A DNA stretch of 64,000 bases, taken from contig JBAIAC010000068.1 of the NCBI GenBank assembly GCA_037349315.1, forward strand, positions 17,389,001-17,453,000, in the 5' to 3' direction. The position numbers were made by a program, and so were the translations under genes. A model generated the notes under the pieces. The model worked only from the letters and a program-made list of their open reading frames with translations. It was not told where the DNA came from and ran no database searches. Of this stretch, positions 1 to 10,532 are shown piece after piece. Positions within the stretch are counted from its first letter, which is position 1, and each line of letters begins with the position of its first letter. This DNA is from Chelydra serpentina (lineage: Eukaryota; Chordata; Testudines; Chelydridae).

Positions 1-345
1 ATCGCATCTTGTTATGTCTGCTTTCCATGACAATATCTTTCACATCGCTGCGTTCTCTGATGATTTCGTTTGCTATACGATCCAGAAGGGAGATTCCCAA
101 CATAGCTCGTTCCATTGCCCTTTCAGCTACCAACAGCCGTTGCTCCTCTCTCTTCGTCAGTGCCCACGTTTCACTGCCATACAGCATGGCTGGCAGCACT
201 GCTGAATTGAAAATATTTTTACGTGTGGTCTTATCAATTTTTCCTGTGAGGACATCCTTGATGGAATTAAACGCACACCATCCTGCCCGAATCCTTCGCG
301 AGAGTTCTCCGTTCAGGTCTTGGCACATATTAACTTCTTGGCCTT
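1..345 (-). mobile_element. Non-LTR retrotransposon, reverse transcriptase C-terminal part (fragment)
   Basis: The complement of this segment reads as the region after the catalytic core of a LINE reverse transcriptase. It contains the motif LPAMLYGSETWALT, followed by a basic helix with repeated Arg and Glu (residues like EEQRLLVAERAMERAML). This motif is typical of RTE-like endonuclease/reverse-transcriptase proteins of vertebrate genomes. The segment runs off the left window edge, so the N-terminal endonuclease and palm domains are not visible here. The reading stays open for about 110 codons, which is long for an old copy. There is no sign of use by the host. The clade call (RTE-like) is inference from the motif; the fact that it is a LINE reverse transcriptase is well supported. 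Confidence 0.7.
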
Positions 346-481
346 CCTTAGAGGTTTTTAAGGTCAGGCTTGACAAAGCCCTGGCTGGGATGACTTAGTT
401 GGGTTTGGTCCTGCTTTGAGCAGGGGGTTGGACTAGATGACCTCCTGAGGTCCCTTCCAACCCTGAGATTCTATGATTCTA
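346..481 (+). mobile_element. CR1 LINE 3' end
   Basis: This is the classic sauropsid CR1 tail. It has a GGGGGTTGGACTAGATGACC block, then GGTCCCTTCCAACCCTG, and ends in ATTCTATGATTCT, the short repeat at which CR1 copies terminate. Only the 3' end is present, as usual for 5'-truncated LINE insertions. It directly abuts the antisense LINE fragment on its left. Confidence 0.9.
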
Positions 482-634
482 AGTCAAGACTGGATGTCTG
501 TCTTAACGAGACATTCTGGCTCTGCCAGAAGTTACGGATTTGATGCAGGAATTACTGGGTGAGGCTCTATGGCCTGAGTTATGTAGGTCACATTAGATCA
601 TAGTGGTTTCTTCTGGCCTTAAAAATCTATAAAG
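482..634 (+). mobile_element. Divergent CR1 3' end
   Basis: A second, older CR1-type tail follows immediately. The line TATGGCCTGAGTTATGTAGG, then a block ending TTCTTCTGGCCTTAAAAATC, matches the 'GGTCCCTTCTGGCCTTGGAATCTATGA' type of CR1 end seen again near 26030-26150. It is degenerate, and the subfamily is not assigned. Confidence 0.65.
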
Positions 635-679
635 CGCCACTCAGTATTTTCCCCAAGTTGCTGTTAGACATTGGGCTGA

Positions 680-1800
680 TCACTTTGGAGCTTTATCAAT
701 TATGCCCTCCACTCCTAACATAGTGCAGGATCAGGGCCTATATTTGTGTTTCCTAGTTTATATACATCTTATTGCCCTCTGCTTCTGTATTGCTTCCCTC
801 CAGTCTTATCGGATCAGCCAATTTCATCATCTGACTTGTAGACTGCTTCTTCCAGGTCGTTGCTGTATATATTTAATAAAAGAATTGCTAGCATACTACC
901 CATCTTTGTGACCTTTCACTATTCATCTTTAAATACTTCCTATTACACATGTACTGTGCCTTTGATATCCCAACTGGTTCCTGAGCCTCTGATGTACGTT
1001 ACATCTACCCTACCATTATACAGGAGGGTCTTGTTAGAAAAGTTTTCCTGAAGTCTTGAGTAGTTGTCTATGGCTTCCTGCTCTGCCAATTCTTTTTCTA
1101 GGATGTCCCTTTTCTATACTTACATTAAATCCTGTTTTTATAGGTATCATCTTATTTTGTCCCTGTTTAGGGTATGTAATATTTTTCCTAATCTGAAGTC
1201 AAGGTCATCACAGCATTCCAGATTCATGGCTCTTTCCTGGACCACTAATGCCTCTCAAACTTTTTCTTAGACTCGTCTGTCACTTTTACCATCCTGGCTG
1301 CATGTCTGAGTCTCTAACAGTTTTAATTTCTTGCTCATCTGCTCTTGTCCCATCTGACCTTTTGACCCTGGGGAAGTGTGTGTTAGTTTCCCCATTTTCC
1401 TTTGTGAACATTGCAACAAAATAATCCCCTTTTAATTTTAGTTCCATGAGTAACATCTATTTCTTCTGCAAATCATTGTCTGTGCTGCATCTCTTGGAGG
1501 CTTTACTCTGTCTTCTTTGTTGACCTCTTGGTTCCTCACGTACTGTTGTTTGAAACCGTTCTTGGTTGTTTTGTTTTGTTTTTGGTTAAACTACCAGTGT
1601 TTCCTTTTGCCCTTTTTTTCTTTATTGTGTTTGGTGCCCTCTGAACTTTTTTTTGTTGACATCTTGCCACCCCTGTTCTCTGCTTGATGTCTTTATACTT
1701 CTCGTTTAGCTTCATTATGTTCTTGTGCACTACATTGCCTTGTCTCATATTTAACCCGTGGCATATGGCAGATGGGACCCTGGGGCACACACTCATTTAC
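680..1800 (-). mobile_element. Degenerate CR1/L2-like LINE, antisense (tentative)
   Basis: The text is T-rich on the plus strand and resembles, block by block, the antisense CR1-type LINE at 35768-36868 and its relatives. One example is a stretch around 855-905 with GTCGTTGCTGTATATATTTA followed by AATAAAAGAATTG. It is full of stops in every frame and no catalytic motif is readable. The assignment rests on general resemblance only. The right part (1450-1800) could be unrelated. Confidence 0.35.
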
Positions 1801-1809
1801 CTCTGAACA

Positions 1810-3225
1810 CTTTCCTCCACATGCATTTTCTTCTTTCCACAGCTGTATCCCATTTTTCCCAAACCATGCCGTGGTCTTATTCTGATTGAAAGCCAGTGAT
1901 CTTATTTTACTCTGTCTCCAAGCCTAATGGGATGCTGGATGCTTTTATTTGGATGCTGTCCCATCTCTGGTGAATTGGACCAAGCATTTCTCTAGACAAT
2001 TCTACTGATACCAAAGGCCCCAGTACTCCAATGACCCTCACGCCCGAATGGAGCACCATTGAAGTCAATAGAGCGCCACATGGATCTGCCCTCATAGAGC
2101 GATTGGAGCCTGAACCAAGTATGTCTGCCTTTTCCTGTTTATATATTCCCGTTGGCAAACAAAGGCTTGTGTCTGGGTCTGTATCGACATGGAAGCCTTT
2201 GTATGCCAAAGGAGGTTCAGCTGCCCCTTTAAATCCATCAAAGTTCAGTAAAGAAGCAAAGTTAACCCTCTTAGTCAGTCCATCTTGTTCCATGTGCAGC
2301 AAGTGTGCCAGCTATTGGTTGTGGCAAAATTTGCTATCACAGAAACGTGCCAGACAGCTCATGAAATGTGTTCACGGAAAACAATGGGTTATATGCAAAT
2401 GAGGCCTCACCCTGTCGCTCCTACTTGGGGGGAGGCATATGATTAAATCCTGATTCTATTGTTCCAAAGCCCTTGCAAAATACAGGGCAGAATTTGCAGC
2501 AGGGGAGCATAACCATCATTCATGCTCCCTTTGCTCAAGGAAAAACGGCTTCTCCTGGCAGAGATTATATTGATATTTGCATTTATGTTTATTCATTTGC
2601 ATATAGAATTTTATACCCTACTCATGAAGCGTAAGAGATGCCAGCTCTTTTAAAGGCAATAACAGTTCATTTTATGCCCTGTTCTTCTTAACAATAATTG
2701 CTATAACTCTGAAATTCTCCAGGCATTTTAAGAGCCATAAAAAGAAGGGAAATACTCTTCTCTCAAACTGCCCTATCCATGCAGTATTTTACTCATGCGA
2801 CTAGTTTCACTGTATCAATTGGATGGGTTGTGTGAGTAAAAGCTGCAGGATAAGACCCAGAAGTCCAATTTTCAACCAGATATATCTGCTTAAATAGGAT
2901 GCAACCATCCGTCAGTGGGAGTTGTGGGCTCTCAGGATCAGGCCTTTAGCTCTGAATCAAGGATGTAAATTATTCAGAATGCCCCCAAAGGGGTGGGAAT
3001 TCCATCTGCTGGTTCCTGCACAGCTCTCAGATAAATTAATCCTCTAAAGCAGACTTGATTTTTTTTTTACTTTGACTAGTCAGTCTGTTTTTCCTTTAGC
3101 TAGAGATGGAGGCCACAGTTCCTTCCCTGCAACAAAATTTCTTATGTGAATTTCTGAAAAATACATAACAGAAAAGGATAAATGTATTTCCTAATAAAAA
3201 TGAAAAGGGATGAAAATTGGTGTGA
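1810..3225. other. No gene recognised; ancient repeat-like text
   Basis: Short open frames occur on both strands around 1907-2402, but they show no domain and no codon pattern. The words 'ATTGAAGTCAATAG' and 'GGAGCCTGAACC' near 2060-2120 recall an old amniote interspersed repeat that recurs elsewhere in the window. From 2400 to 3225 I see only AT-rich unique-looking sequence. Confidence 0.4.
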
Positions 3226-3229
3226 ATTT

Positions 3230-4135
3230 TAACCTCGGTAGTGGGGAGAGAATTTAATAAAAGAATAGTGCATCCCTTTCCTAGTACCAGGAATGTTCTC
3301 AAAAATGGCAGAAATAAAATGGTCCAGAGAAGGATAATGGGAATGTTTGGAAGCATGGCAAGATTTTCAGAGGAGGAGAGAGTCAAAAGATTTGGGCTGC
3401 TTAGTTTAGAGAGGAGACGAATCATAAGTGGACATAACAGAAGTACAGTACATGCCTGTTTATCTGAATAGCATTGAGGGACAGCCGAAACTTTGGTATA
3501 AATTGGGCATTTGGATAAACAGAAGTGCGGCAGTTTTACTGCATGTAGCCCTGTGTTAGTTAATAACCCATTAATAACTTCCCAATTAGCCTCTTAGTGC
3601 CTGTTAGTGCTAATCAAAAATTTTGTACTTTTAATGCTTAATACTTTGTACTTTATTAAAGAACAAAAAAACTTTGAACACCAAAACTACATGAAAGCCA
3701 CCGTGGACATAATTTGGTTGTTTTAATAAACTCAGTAAAGGTTCTTTTGTTCTTTAGTAATGCACAAAGTATTAAATATTAAAAGTACAAAGATTTTGAT
3801 TAGCACTAACAGGCTAATTGAGACATTATTAGCTGGTGATTATTTAACAGAGGGCTACATGGGGGCACACTGGATTCAGATAACTAAGATTTTTGGATAA
3901 GTGTACTGTATTTTCAATATTGAATAGAACAAAGATAGTAACACGTGCTCCAAGGTAACCTTTCATTTTTTTAAAAAAGGAAACACACTTCAAACGGATC
4001 AAGAATTCTGTTTTTTTCTCAACACATAATTAACCAGTGGAACTCACTACCACTAGATATTATTGGGGCAAAAGGATAGCTGGATTAAATACTTATAGAG
4101 GTGCTTTGATCAGCTGAATGTCTTGAGGTAGGGGA
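3230..4135 (+). mobile_element. CR1/L2-like LINE, C-terminal ORF2 and 3' part, interrupted
   Basis: On the plus strand, 3300-3425 reads as VQRRIMGMFGSMARFSEEE followed by a Leu-rich stretch ending in LERRR. This matches the 'VQKRATKMIRGMERLPYEE ... LFSLEKRR' region near the C terminus of CR1-clade ORF2. After a 463-bp insertion (3446-3908), the LINE resumes with text matching the later C-terminal region, where 'GTGGAACTCACTACC' codes for the conserved W/VELxxxR stretch. Both flanks lie in the same orientation, so this is one LINE copy split by a DNA transposon. It has multiple stops and is not functional. Confidence 0.7.
3446..3908. mobile_element. Foldback MITE, TA-flanked, Tc1/mariner-pogo-like
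   Basis: The element begins CAGTACA and ends TGTACTG, flanked by TA on both sides (3444-3445 and 3909-3910), the target duplication of Tc1/mariner/pogo elements. The inner parts form a long inverted repeat: about 3540-3665 pairs with about 3745-3870 with modest mismatch. For example, TTAGTGCTAATCAAAA on the left has its reverse complement TTTTGATTAGCACTAA on the right. It has no coding capacity. It sits inside a CR1-like LINE, so it is younger than that copy. The superfamily is inferred from TSD and termini. Confidence 0.8.
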
Positions 4136-4139
4136 AGTG

Positions 4140-4789
4140 GACCTCTGAAAGTTTTAATATTTCAAAATTGGTTTTATACATCTTCATATTTAGGGGATGT
4201 ATCATAATTTTGTATAATAAGAATTAAAATAATCATATGGATATTATGGTTCAAATTGATATGTATAAGCAGTGTATAATGTGTAGTTACATTAGCTGAG
4301 ATTAAAATGGATAAAGGATATCAACTCTCCCATATTGGGACATAAAGCAGCCAGTTGGAGTTGAGGAAGCTAAACTGTTCAATGGCCCAAATAATTCTTT
4401 TTATTTAAAAAAAAAGAGTTGAAAGTGGTTATTAACACTACAGACAGCTGTTGAAAGGGCAGGTGCATTTCTGAAGGTCAGAAAAGACAGAGTTAAGGAC
4501 CAACAGGTAGAAAGAGAGAAGACCCAAAAGAGTTAGAAACAACCAACAGTATATTTTAAGTACTATTTTTTCTTATCCTTTTACTAAAACTACTTTTGAT
4601 AGTGGAAGAATACAATTTGTAGCAAAGTCCTGCAAAATTAACAGTAAAATGAATGAGCCATACATAAAGAGCAATAAACCACACCAAGGCATGCATTAAT
4701 TGGCCATTGCTGCATTTCTCACATGGCTGAAATCACCAGGTGGAACCAGCACAAGGAATAATAGCCTACTGATACTCAACCTGTTGCAT
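4140..4789. other. No gene recognised
   Basis: AT-rich, unique-looking sequence with short A and T runs. I see no repeat family, splice signal pair or open frame worth reporting. Confidence 0.4.
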
Positions 4790-4797
4790 CTTATTGT

Positions 4798-6419
4798 CAG
4801 GGCCGGTGCAACCACTAGGCAAACTAGGCGGTTGCCTAGGGCGCCAAGTGGTTGGGGTTGCCAAAAAGCGTCGGCTTGTGGAGGCGGCGAGCCCCAGCCA
4901 CGGAGGAGCCAGCGCGGTGCAGGGGGGGCAGCAGCCCTGCAAAGGCAGCAGTGCCGCTAGCGGGGAGCAGCCCCGCCCCTCCTGCCCAGGCTGAGGCCTG
5001 GCGACCTCTCTCCCCCCCCCTCCCCCCAGGGTCTCCTGCAGGCTGCAGGAGATGCATGTGGGTGCCAGCCCCCGTGCACCCCCCAGCTCCCCCCTCGCCG
5101 TGCTTGGGCTCTGCGGCTCCCCGGGAGGGGCAGCGGCAGCAGCTCACACTCCCGGGAGCCACAGATCCCGAGCACGGCGAGGGTGGAGCCGGGGGGCGCA
5201 CAGGGGCCGCCGCCCGCATGCATCCGCTGCAGGAGCCCCGGGGCGGGGGGGTGTCGGGCCGCAGCCTGGGCAGGCATGCCCCCGGCTCCCCGCTCACCGC
5301 GCTCGGGCTCTGCGGCTCCCGGGAGTGTGAGCCGCTGCTGTCGCTGCCCCTCCCACTGCCTCAGCACTCTGTGGGGGAGGGGCTGTGCGCACGGCAGCCC
5401 AGCAGCGTGTTGCCTCCAGGTGGAGCCAGCGGCTCCAGCGGCCTGGGCATGGAAAGGGGAGTCCCGGGGGGCAGTCAGGGAGCAGGGGGGGTTGGAAGGG
5501 TCGGGAGTTATGGGGGGGCTGTCAGGGGGTGGGGGTGTGGAGAGGGATCGGAGCAGTCAGGGGACAGGGAGCAGGGGGGGTTGGAAGGGTCGGGAGTTAT
5601 GGGGGGGCTGTCAGGGGGTGGGGGTGTGGAGAGGGATCGGAGCAGTTGGGGGACAGGGAGCGGGGGGGTTGGAAGGGTCGGGAGTTCTGGGGGGCAGTCA
5701 GGGGACAGGGATCAGGGGGGATTGTTTGGGTCGGTAGTTCTGGGGGGGCTATCAGGGGGCAGGGGTGTGGAGAGGGATCGGAGCAGTCAAGGGACAGGGA
5801 GCAGGGGGGGTTGGATGGGTCGGTAGTTCTGGGGGGGCTGTCAGGGGGCAGGGGTGTGGAGAGGGATCGGAGCAGTCAAGGGACAGGTAGCGGGGGAGGG
5901 GATGGGTCAGGAGTTCTGGGGGTCCTGTCAGGGGGCGGGGAGTGGTTGGATGGGGCGTGGGAGTCCCGGGGGTCTGTCTGTGGGTGGGGGTGTGGATAAG
6001 GGTTGGGGCAGTCAGGGGACAGGTAGGGGGTAGGGTCCTAGCAGGGCAGTTGGGGGGGGGGGTCTCAGGAGAGGGCAGTCGGGACAAGGAACAGGGAGGC
6101 TTAGGTAGGGGGTGAGGTTCTGGGGGGCAGTTAGGGGCAGGGGTCCTAGGAGGGGCCAGTCAGGGGACAAGGAGCGGGGAGGTTGGGGGTTCTGAGAGGG
6201 GAAGTCAGGGGGTGGGAAGTGGGAGGGAGTGGATGGGGTGGGGAGGGGGGTACTTGGTCTGGGGAGCAGCCCCTGGGCACGGCTGGCCCCTGGGCAGGCT
6301 GGCCCCTGGGGTCTACAAAGGCTCGTTGGGATTTGCCCCTCAATGAACCGATGTGCGGTGGGGGGGAGTGCAAGGTGGAATTTTCACGTAGGGCGCAAAA
6401 TATCCTTGCACCGGCCCTG
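4798..6419. mobile_element. hAT-type non-autonomous element, 1.6 kb, GC-rich
   Basis: Terminal inverted repeats CAGGGCCGGTGCAA and TTGCACCGGCCCTG are perfect over 14 bases. They are flanked by a perfect 8-bp direct duplication CTTATTGT (4790-4797 and 6420-6427). An 8-bp duplication with CAG...CTG ends is diagnostic of hAT transposons. The interior codes for no transposase; long overlapping open frames on both strands are a by-product of GC-rich repeated sequence. Around 4985-5345, related GC blocks occur in both orientations (the words CTCGCCGTGCT and AGCACGGCGAG are reverse complements). This is followed by a G-rich minisatellite. Confidence 0.92.
5455..6010. repeat. G-rich minisatellite, about 88-bp period
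   Basis: The word TTGGAAGGGTCGGGAGTT recurs at 5492, 5581 and 5669, a period of 88-89 bp, with mutated copies near 5722, 5811 and 5899. The 5669-to-5722 step is shortened to 53. Units carry runs of 6-8 G and the word GAGAGGGATCGGAGCAGT. The array lies wholly inside the hAT-type element and decays toward about 6160. The strong G/C strand asymmetry explains the long spurious open frames here. Confidence 0.85.
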
Positions 6420-6477
6420 CTTATTGTTTTACCAGAATGGCTCCTATACATTGAATTACAATACTTTACTAGTCAGT

Positions 6478-6550
6478 GCCAGCTCCTCAACTGGTGTAGA
6501 TCTGTGGAAGTTAATGGAACTGCACTGACTTACATCACCAGGCCCTCAGT
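6478..6550. repeat. Ancient amniote interspersed repeat fragment (family not named)
   Basis: The words 'ACTGGTGTAGATCTGTGGAA' and 'TTACATCACCAGGCCCTC' form the near-palindromic pattern 'TTACACCAGCTGAGGATCTGGCCC' found again at 28811-28890 and 43230-43480. It is short and decayed; I do not assign a superfamily. Confidence 0.45.
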
Positions 6551-6935
6551 TTGAGTAAGAAATCAGGCCAGTTGACAACATAATTTACTCAGCATCATTA
6601 CCAAACTAATTATTCACTTCAACATTATCCCCGTTGGGTCTCCTTTCTGTTTAGCTCATGTTTATATGATAAATATTTGCAAACTGCCTTGTTACTTTGC
6701 TCAGTGTTAATTTTTGTGCCAGGTTTGCAAAGACCAAGTCTGGTGTCAGTTTAATAGCTGGGGCTGTGACACTACACTGGTATAAACGTGGTGTTTCAGT
6801 ACAGCCACACCTGCCACCTTGGTTCAAGCTCTGAACTGCTGCAGTCCTGGTCTGTGTCTGTATAAATGCCTTGCTAAACCATTTCAGTTGCAATGCCTCC
6901 CTCCCCCGCCCCAACTCCCCAGCTACCTGTCCCAG

Positions 6936-7200
6936 GGTACGTCTACACTACCCGCCGCATTGGTGGGTAGTGATCGATCTATCGGGGATTGATTTATCGC
7001 ATCTAGTGTAGACGCGATAAATCGATCCCCGAGAGGCGGAAGTGGAGTCGACGGGGGAGCGGCAGTGGTCGACTCGCCAGCATGAGGACAGCCAGGTAAG
7101 TTGATCTAAGATGTGTTGACTTCATCTACGCTATTTGTGTAGCTGAAGATGCGTATCTTAGGTCGAACCCTCGCCCTCCCCCCGTAGTGTAGAGCAGGCC
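6936..7200. mobile_element. Chelonian-type MITE with GTCTACAC ends
   Basis: The left end reads GGGTACGTCTACACTAC and the right end GTAGTGTAGAGCAGGCC, an imperfect terminal inverted repeat. The interior contains a hairpin: CGGGGATTGATTTATCGC (6979-6996) is followed shortly by GCGATAAATCGATCCCCG (7013-7030). It also contains a second pair near 7097-7165 around AGATGTGTTGACTTCA and AGCTGAAGATGCGTATCTTA. I could not read a convincing target duplication. It has no coding capacity. Confidence 0.75.
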
Positions 7201-7204
7201 CCAC

Positions 7205-7617
7205 CGTTCAGAGCACAGCTCCCAGAAGCAGTGGATTTGGGAGCTATGGAAAGGCCACAGTCATCCCACTGCTGTCCAACCATCTGAATGATTTTTGAGA
7301 GCTTACCCATTGGCACTAAACCAGTGCAGGCTGAAGCGGTCAGGCTGAACTGGTATTTAGCCCTGCTGAAAACAAGTCAAATCCAAGTTGTATTTTGCAG
7401 GCATAAAAACCATGTGCAGCACTTCTTCTGTGACAAAATATGTTTTACAAAGAGGCTGCAGGGGGCCAAATGGTTCTTAGCGTAATCCATGATGAGTATG
7501 TTACATTCTCCCCCCCTCCCCCCGATCTGTGCCTGATCCCCAGGAGATTTGGGTCTGTTACAATTGCCCATTAGGATAGTTGGCCTTTTAGCTGCAGCTG
7601 TAGAGACTCATGCTCTT
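7205..7617. other. No gene recognised
   Basis: Between two MITEs. The short open frame at 7288-7485 has no recognisable domain. Confidence 0.35.
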
Positions 7618-7795
7618 TGGGGTAATCTACACAGTTTTTGAACTGGTTTAACTATCTTAAAAACTCATATAGTTCCGCTGGTGCAACCCACTAGTTTGGC
7701 TGCAGTTGCACCAATATAAAGGTGCTTTGATTGGTATAACTGATTTCTGTTCACTTTCAGAAATCTGCACAAACACCGTGTAGACAAGCCCTTCG
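7618..7795. mobile_element. MITE of the GTCTACAC type, degenerate
   Basis: The left end GGGTAATCTACACAG and the right end CCGTGTAGACAAGCCC are imperfect inverted repeats of the same type as the 6936-7200 element. The middle has GGTGCAACC near 7680 and GTTGCACCAA near 7706, a short internal inverted repeat. The call is by terminus similarity. Confidence 0.6.
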
Positions 7796-7929
7796 CTCTG
7801 GAGAGCCTGGGCTCACTCCTTGCTGACAGCCAAGCTGCTGCCGCTGTGCTGACATACAATTTGTAGTGCAGACAAGGTCTGAGTTGCTGTGAGGACCCTT
7901 CATTCTGACTTTGCTGGGTTAAAGGCTCC

Positions 7930-8810
7930 ACCTGAGTGTGGCATCAGTGCCAACCCCCCGGCTCCCATTTTTTCGCTCAATATCCCTTAATATTCAGCTC
8001 ACTCTGACTTTCACTTCCTCACTAGGATTTGGTTATGCCCATGATGTTGAAACCCCTCTCTGCATGAATCTCCTGCTAGCACTACCAGTTCCTTCATTTC
8101 TTTCTGGAATCCTTTGTGTTTGTTTGTAGACGACACCCTCTGACCTTCCCCTGAGTCACCTCCTTATTGCATTTTGAGCCATTTCATAATCTTCTGTTTT
8201 CCCTTAATAGTCTTTCACTGACCACTGTATTTTGACTGCTTTTTCCTTTCGCTCTGTGCTCTTCTGTTAGACACCCCTCACATGCCTGTCTAGTCATTCT
8301 CCCTTATTGCAGCCTCGCTCACAAACAGTCCTGCCCAGTTTTTCAGCTAATTGCTGCCCTTTTGTTTGGCCTGGTCCATTTGGGCTATGCAAATGCTTTT
8401 GGGTCTACCTTCCATAACATCTCACAAGACTAAAAGCTATTCTGTCTGCACCAGTTTTCCAGCCACTCCTTGAGGTTCCTGATCTGCTACCGGGCTCAGT
8501 TGTAGCGTAACCCTAGCTTTGAGGTCACATGCTTTGACTAATATACTTCCTAATTCCTCAGTCTGATTTGTAGGGCTCCTACTCTGCTCCTTGTGCTATA
8601 CGTCCCAATAGAGGGAACCAGTTACTGGCACCTCTCCAGCTCATGCCAAGAAATGTGTACCCCCGTTGTGGGAATATCCTCTTATCCTAAGACTCAGACA
8701 GAAACCAGATAAAAGGATGGTGACTAACAGGCCCTTCTCAATTCTAAATATGGAGTCTCCCAACATTAAGTGTCTTCCCCTCTTCTTAGGTTATAGTGGA
8801 TGCTTTATTT
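7930..8810. other. No gene recognised; T/C-rich repeat-like text
   Basis: The style (T- and C-rich on the plus strand, many short 'CCTTC/TTTCC' words) resembles antisense LINE text elsewhere in the window, but no diagnostic motif is readable. No supportable gene. Confidence 0.3.
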
Positions 8811-8814
8811 TTTT

Positions 8815-9022
8815 GAGGCCTGGTCTATTTCTAAAACTTGGGTCGACCTAGCTACGTCGCTCAGGACTGTGAAAAGTTTCAGCTAAGTCAATCCAAGCTA
8901 GCTGCTGCCTCTTGAGGGGATGGATTTACTATAGCAATGGAAAAACCGCTTCCATCATGTAGTAAGGGTCTCTGTTACAGCAGTGTCGCACAGCCGTGGC
9001 GCTTGTAGTGCAGATATACCAT
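8815..9022. mobile_element. MITE of the GTCTACAC type, degenerate
   Basis: It starts GGCCTGGTCTATTTC and includes GCTACGTCGCTCAGG followed by GTGAAAAGTTT, the core words of the family also seen near 12820 (ACTACGTCACTCAGGGGTG). The right end near GTAGTGCAGATATACC is decayed. Confidence 0.55.
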
Positions 9023-9273
9023 TAGAATGCAATCTGTCACCTACTCCTCTTGCAGAACTGAAAACCTGTCTGATTTTACAGCATAGTTTGCCATTTCTTA
9101 TGATAGATCATGATTGCTGTTACCTCTTCTCTCTATAACAACCCAGGTATCATTGCTTCTCCAGTCTCTATACCTCAGGCAGACTCTTTCTCTTTATACC
9201 TTGTTTAGATGAACATTTCCTTTGCTGTCACTTATTTTGCAATGGAGCCAAATTGCTCTCGGGAGCAGCAGTC

Positions 9274-9720
9274 CAGTAGCGTAGCCGGGGGGGAGTAGGG
9301 GGAGCGGCCGCTCCCCCTGTGAGGAGAAGCAGCTAAGGCGCCGCCCGAGCCCCGCTGCGCGAGCCGGGCTCAGGGGCACTTTAAAAGGCCCGCGGCTCCT
9401 GCCGCTTCGGGAGCCACGGACCCTTTAAAGCGCCCCCCCCCCCCCCCCAGCTCCGCTGCCGGACCCGGCTGGTGGGGGGGGGGCACTTTAAAGGGTCCGT
9501 GGCCCCTGCCGCTGCGGGGAGCTGCGGGCCTTTTAAAGTGCCCCCTCGCCAGCCCCGCTGCTGGAGCCAGGCTCAGGCGGGGATTTAAAAGGCCCGGGAG
9601 CTCTGCAGTGGCTGGAACCCCGGGCCCTTCAAAGCGCCGCCGGGGTGAGTACAGGGGAAGCGGGGAGGCGCCTTTTTATAGCGCCGCTCCCCCTGTGCTC
9701 TAAACCTGGCTATGCCACTG
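9274..9720. mobile_element. hAT-type non-autonomous element
   Basis: Ends CAGTAGCGTAGCC and GGCTATGCCACTG are imperfect inverted repeats. The flanks CAGCAGTC (9266-9273) and CAGTAGTC (9721-9728) are an 8-bp target duplication with one mismatch. The interior alternates GC-rich blocks with the palindromic word CTTTAAAG or near forms (about 9380, 9421, 9489, 9529), suggesting internal duplication in both orientations. It includes a run of about 20 C at 9430-9449. No transposase is encoded. Confidence 0.9.
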
Positions 9721-9729
9721 CAGTAGTCT

Positions 9730-10499
9730 GTCTTTTGAGGAGCACATGCATGCTGCATGTACCAACCCTATGTTCATTCAGGAAAAAAAACACTTGCTTT
9801 TGCACTACTCCCAGTTCACCAAAACCTAGCTCCCTTTCCAGGAGGAGAGGTTGGAATCCCTTAGGATCTTTCTACCATTTATGAAAACAAATCGGCTTAT
9901 TTGCCTCTTTTCATATGCTGCTAGTAACCCAACTCACAAATGTCTAGAGGAATGGTCATAACAGACAGCCACGTTTCTCCTTGGGACTCCTTATATAGAT
10001 ATAATGGGTCTGCTTCTCCATTCTTTGGGTAGCTATTTTCTCCATTTGCACGGCAATAAAGCATGGAGCAGCCTGGTTTAGGTGGCGGTTACATTCTTAT
10101 TATGCACAGATGTAAATGATAACAGTCAATGCAAAATGGTGGAGAGTTAGGCTCAATATATACAAGTTCTCTATTTAATTACTCCAGTTTTATGACCGTG
10201 CAATCTGGTCCATAACCTTTAAATTCTACACATTGACACTACCAAATGCCTGGAAAACAACTAGAAGGAAAAAAAAGAATTGAGAGACTGAATGACCTCC
10301 AGCTGCTATCAGTTAAATTTAACTTGTTGCAGGACAGTATTGACACATACAATCTCATTCTAATTGACGTAAAGACAATTTCCCTTTTAAAAATAAACAC
10401 GCACAACCGAGAGAGTCTACACTCTTAAATACTCTGCTCACGACCCTATCCTTTTTTTGCATCTTTTCCCCAATATTTTTTTGTTTCATTTTCATTACA
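9730..10499. other. No gene recognised; upstream of candidate microexon
   Basis: AT-rich, unique-looking sequence. The last 40 bases form a pyrimidine-rich tract ending in ACAG, described under the next entry. Confidence 0.35.
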
Positions 10500-10500
10500 G

Positions 10501-10532
10501 ATCAACTTCAACATTTCCCAGTGGTCAAACAG
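10501..10532 (+). other. Candidate 32-base microexon of an unidentified host gene
   Basis: A T-rich tract (TTTTTTTGTTTCATTTTCAT) runs into TACAG at 10500, a strong 3' splice site. Thirty-two bases later comes ACAG|GTAAGT at 10533, a full-consensus 5' splice site. The segment between is open in all three frames; the three readings start INFNISQ, STSTFPSGQ and QLQHFPVV. A 32-base length would shift frame if skipped. I do not recognise the peptide and see no partner exon, so the gene cannot be named. Such a pair of sites can arise by chance in 64 kb, so this stays a candidate. It does not lie in a repeat I recognise. Confidence 0.35.

Noticed and set aside
1907..2402. Overlapping 131- and 123-codon frames on opposite strands
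   Set aside because: No domain, no splice sites, and old repeat words within.
4836..6087. Long overlapping open frames on both strands (up to 324 codons)
   Set aside because: They are Gly/Arg/Pro-rich readings of a G-rich minisatellite and GC blocks inside a bounded hAT-type element; no domain and no codon bias.
7081..7105. 5' splice site GCCAGGTAAGTTGATC as exon evidence
   Set aside because: It is part of the common MITE sequence and has no matching 3' splice site nearby.
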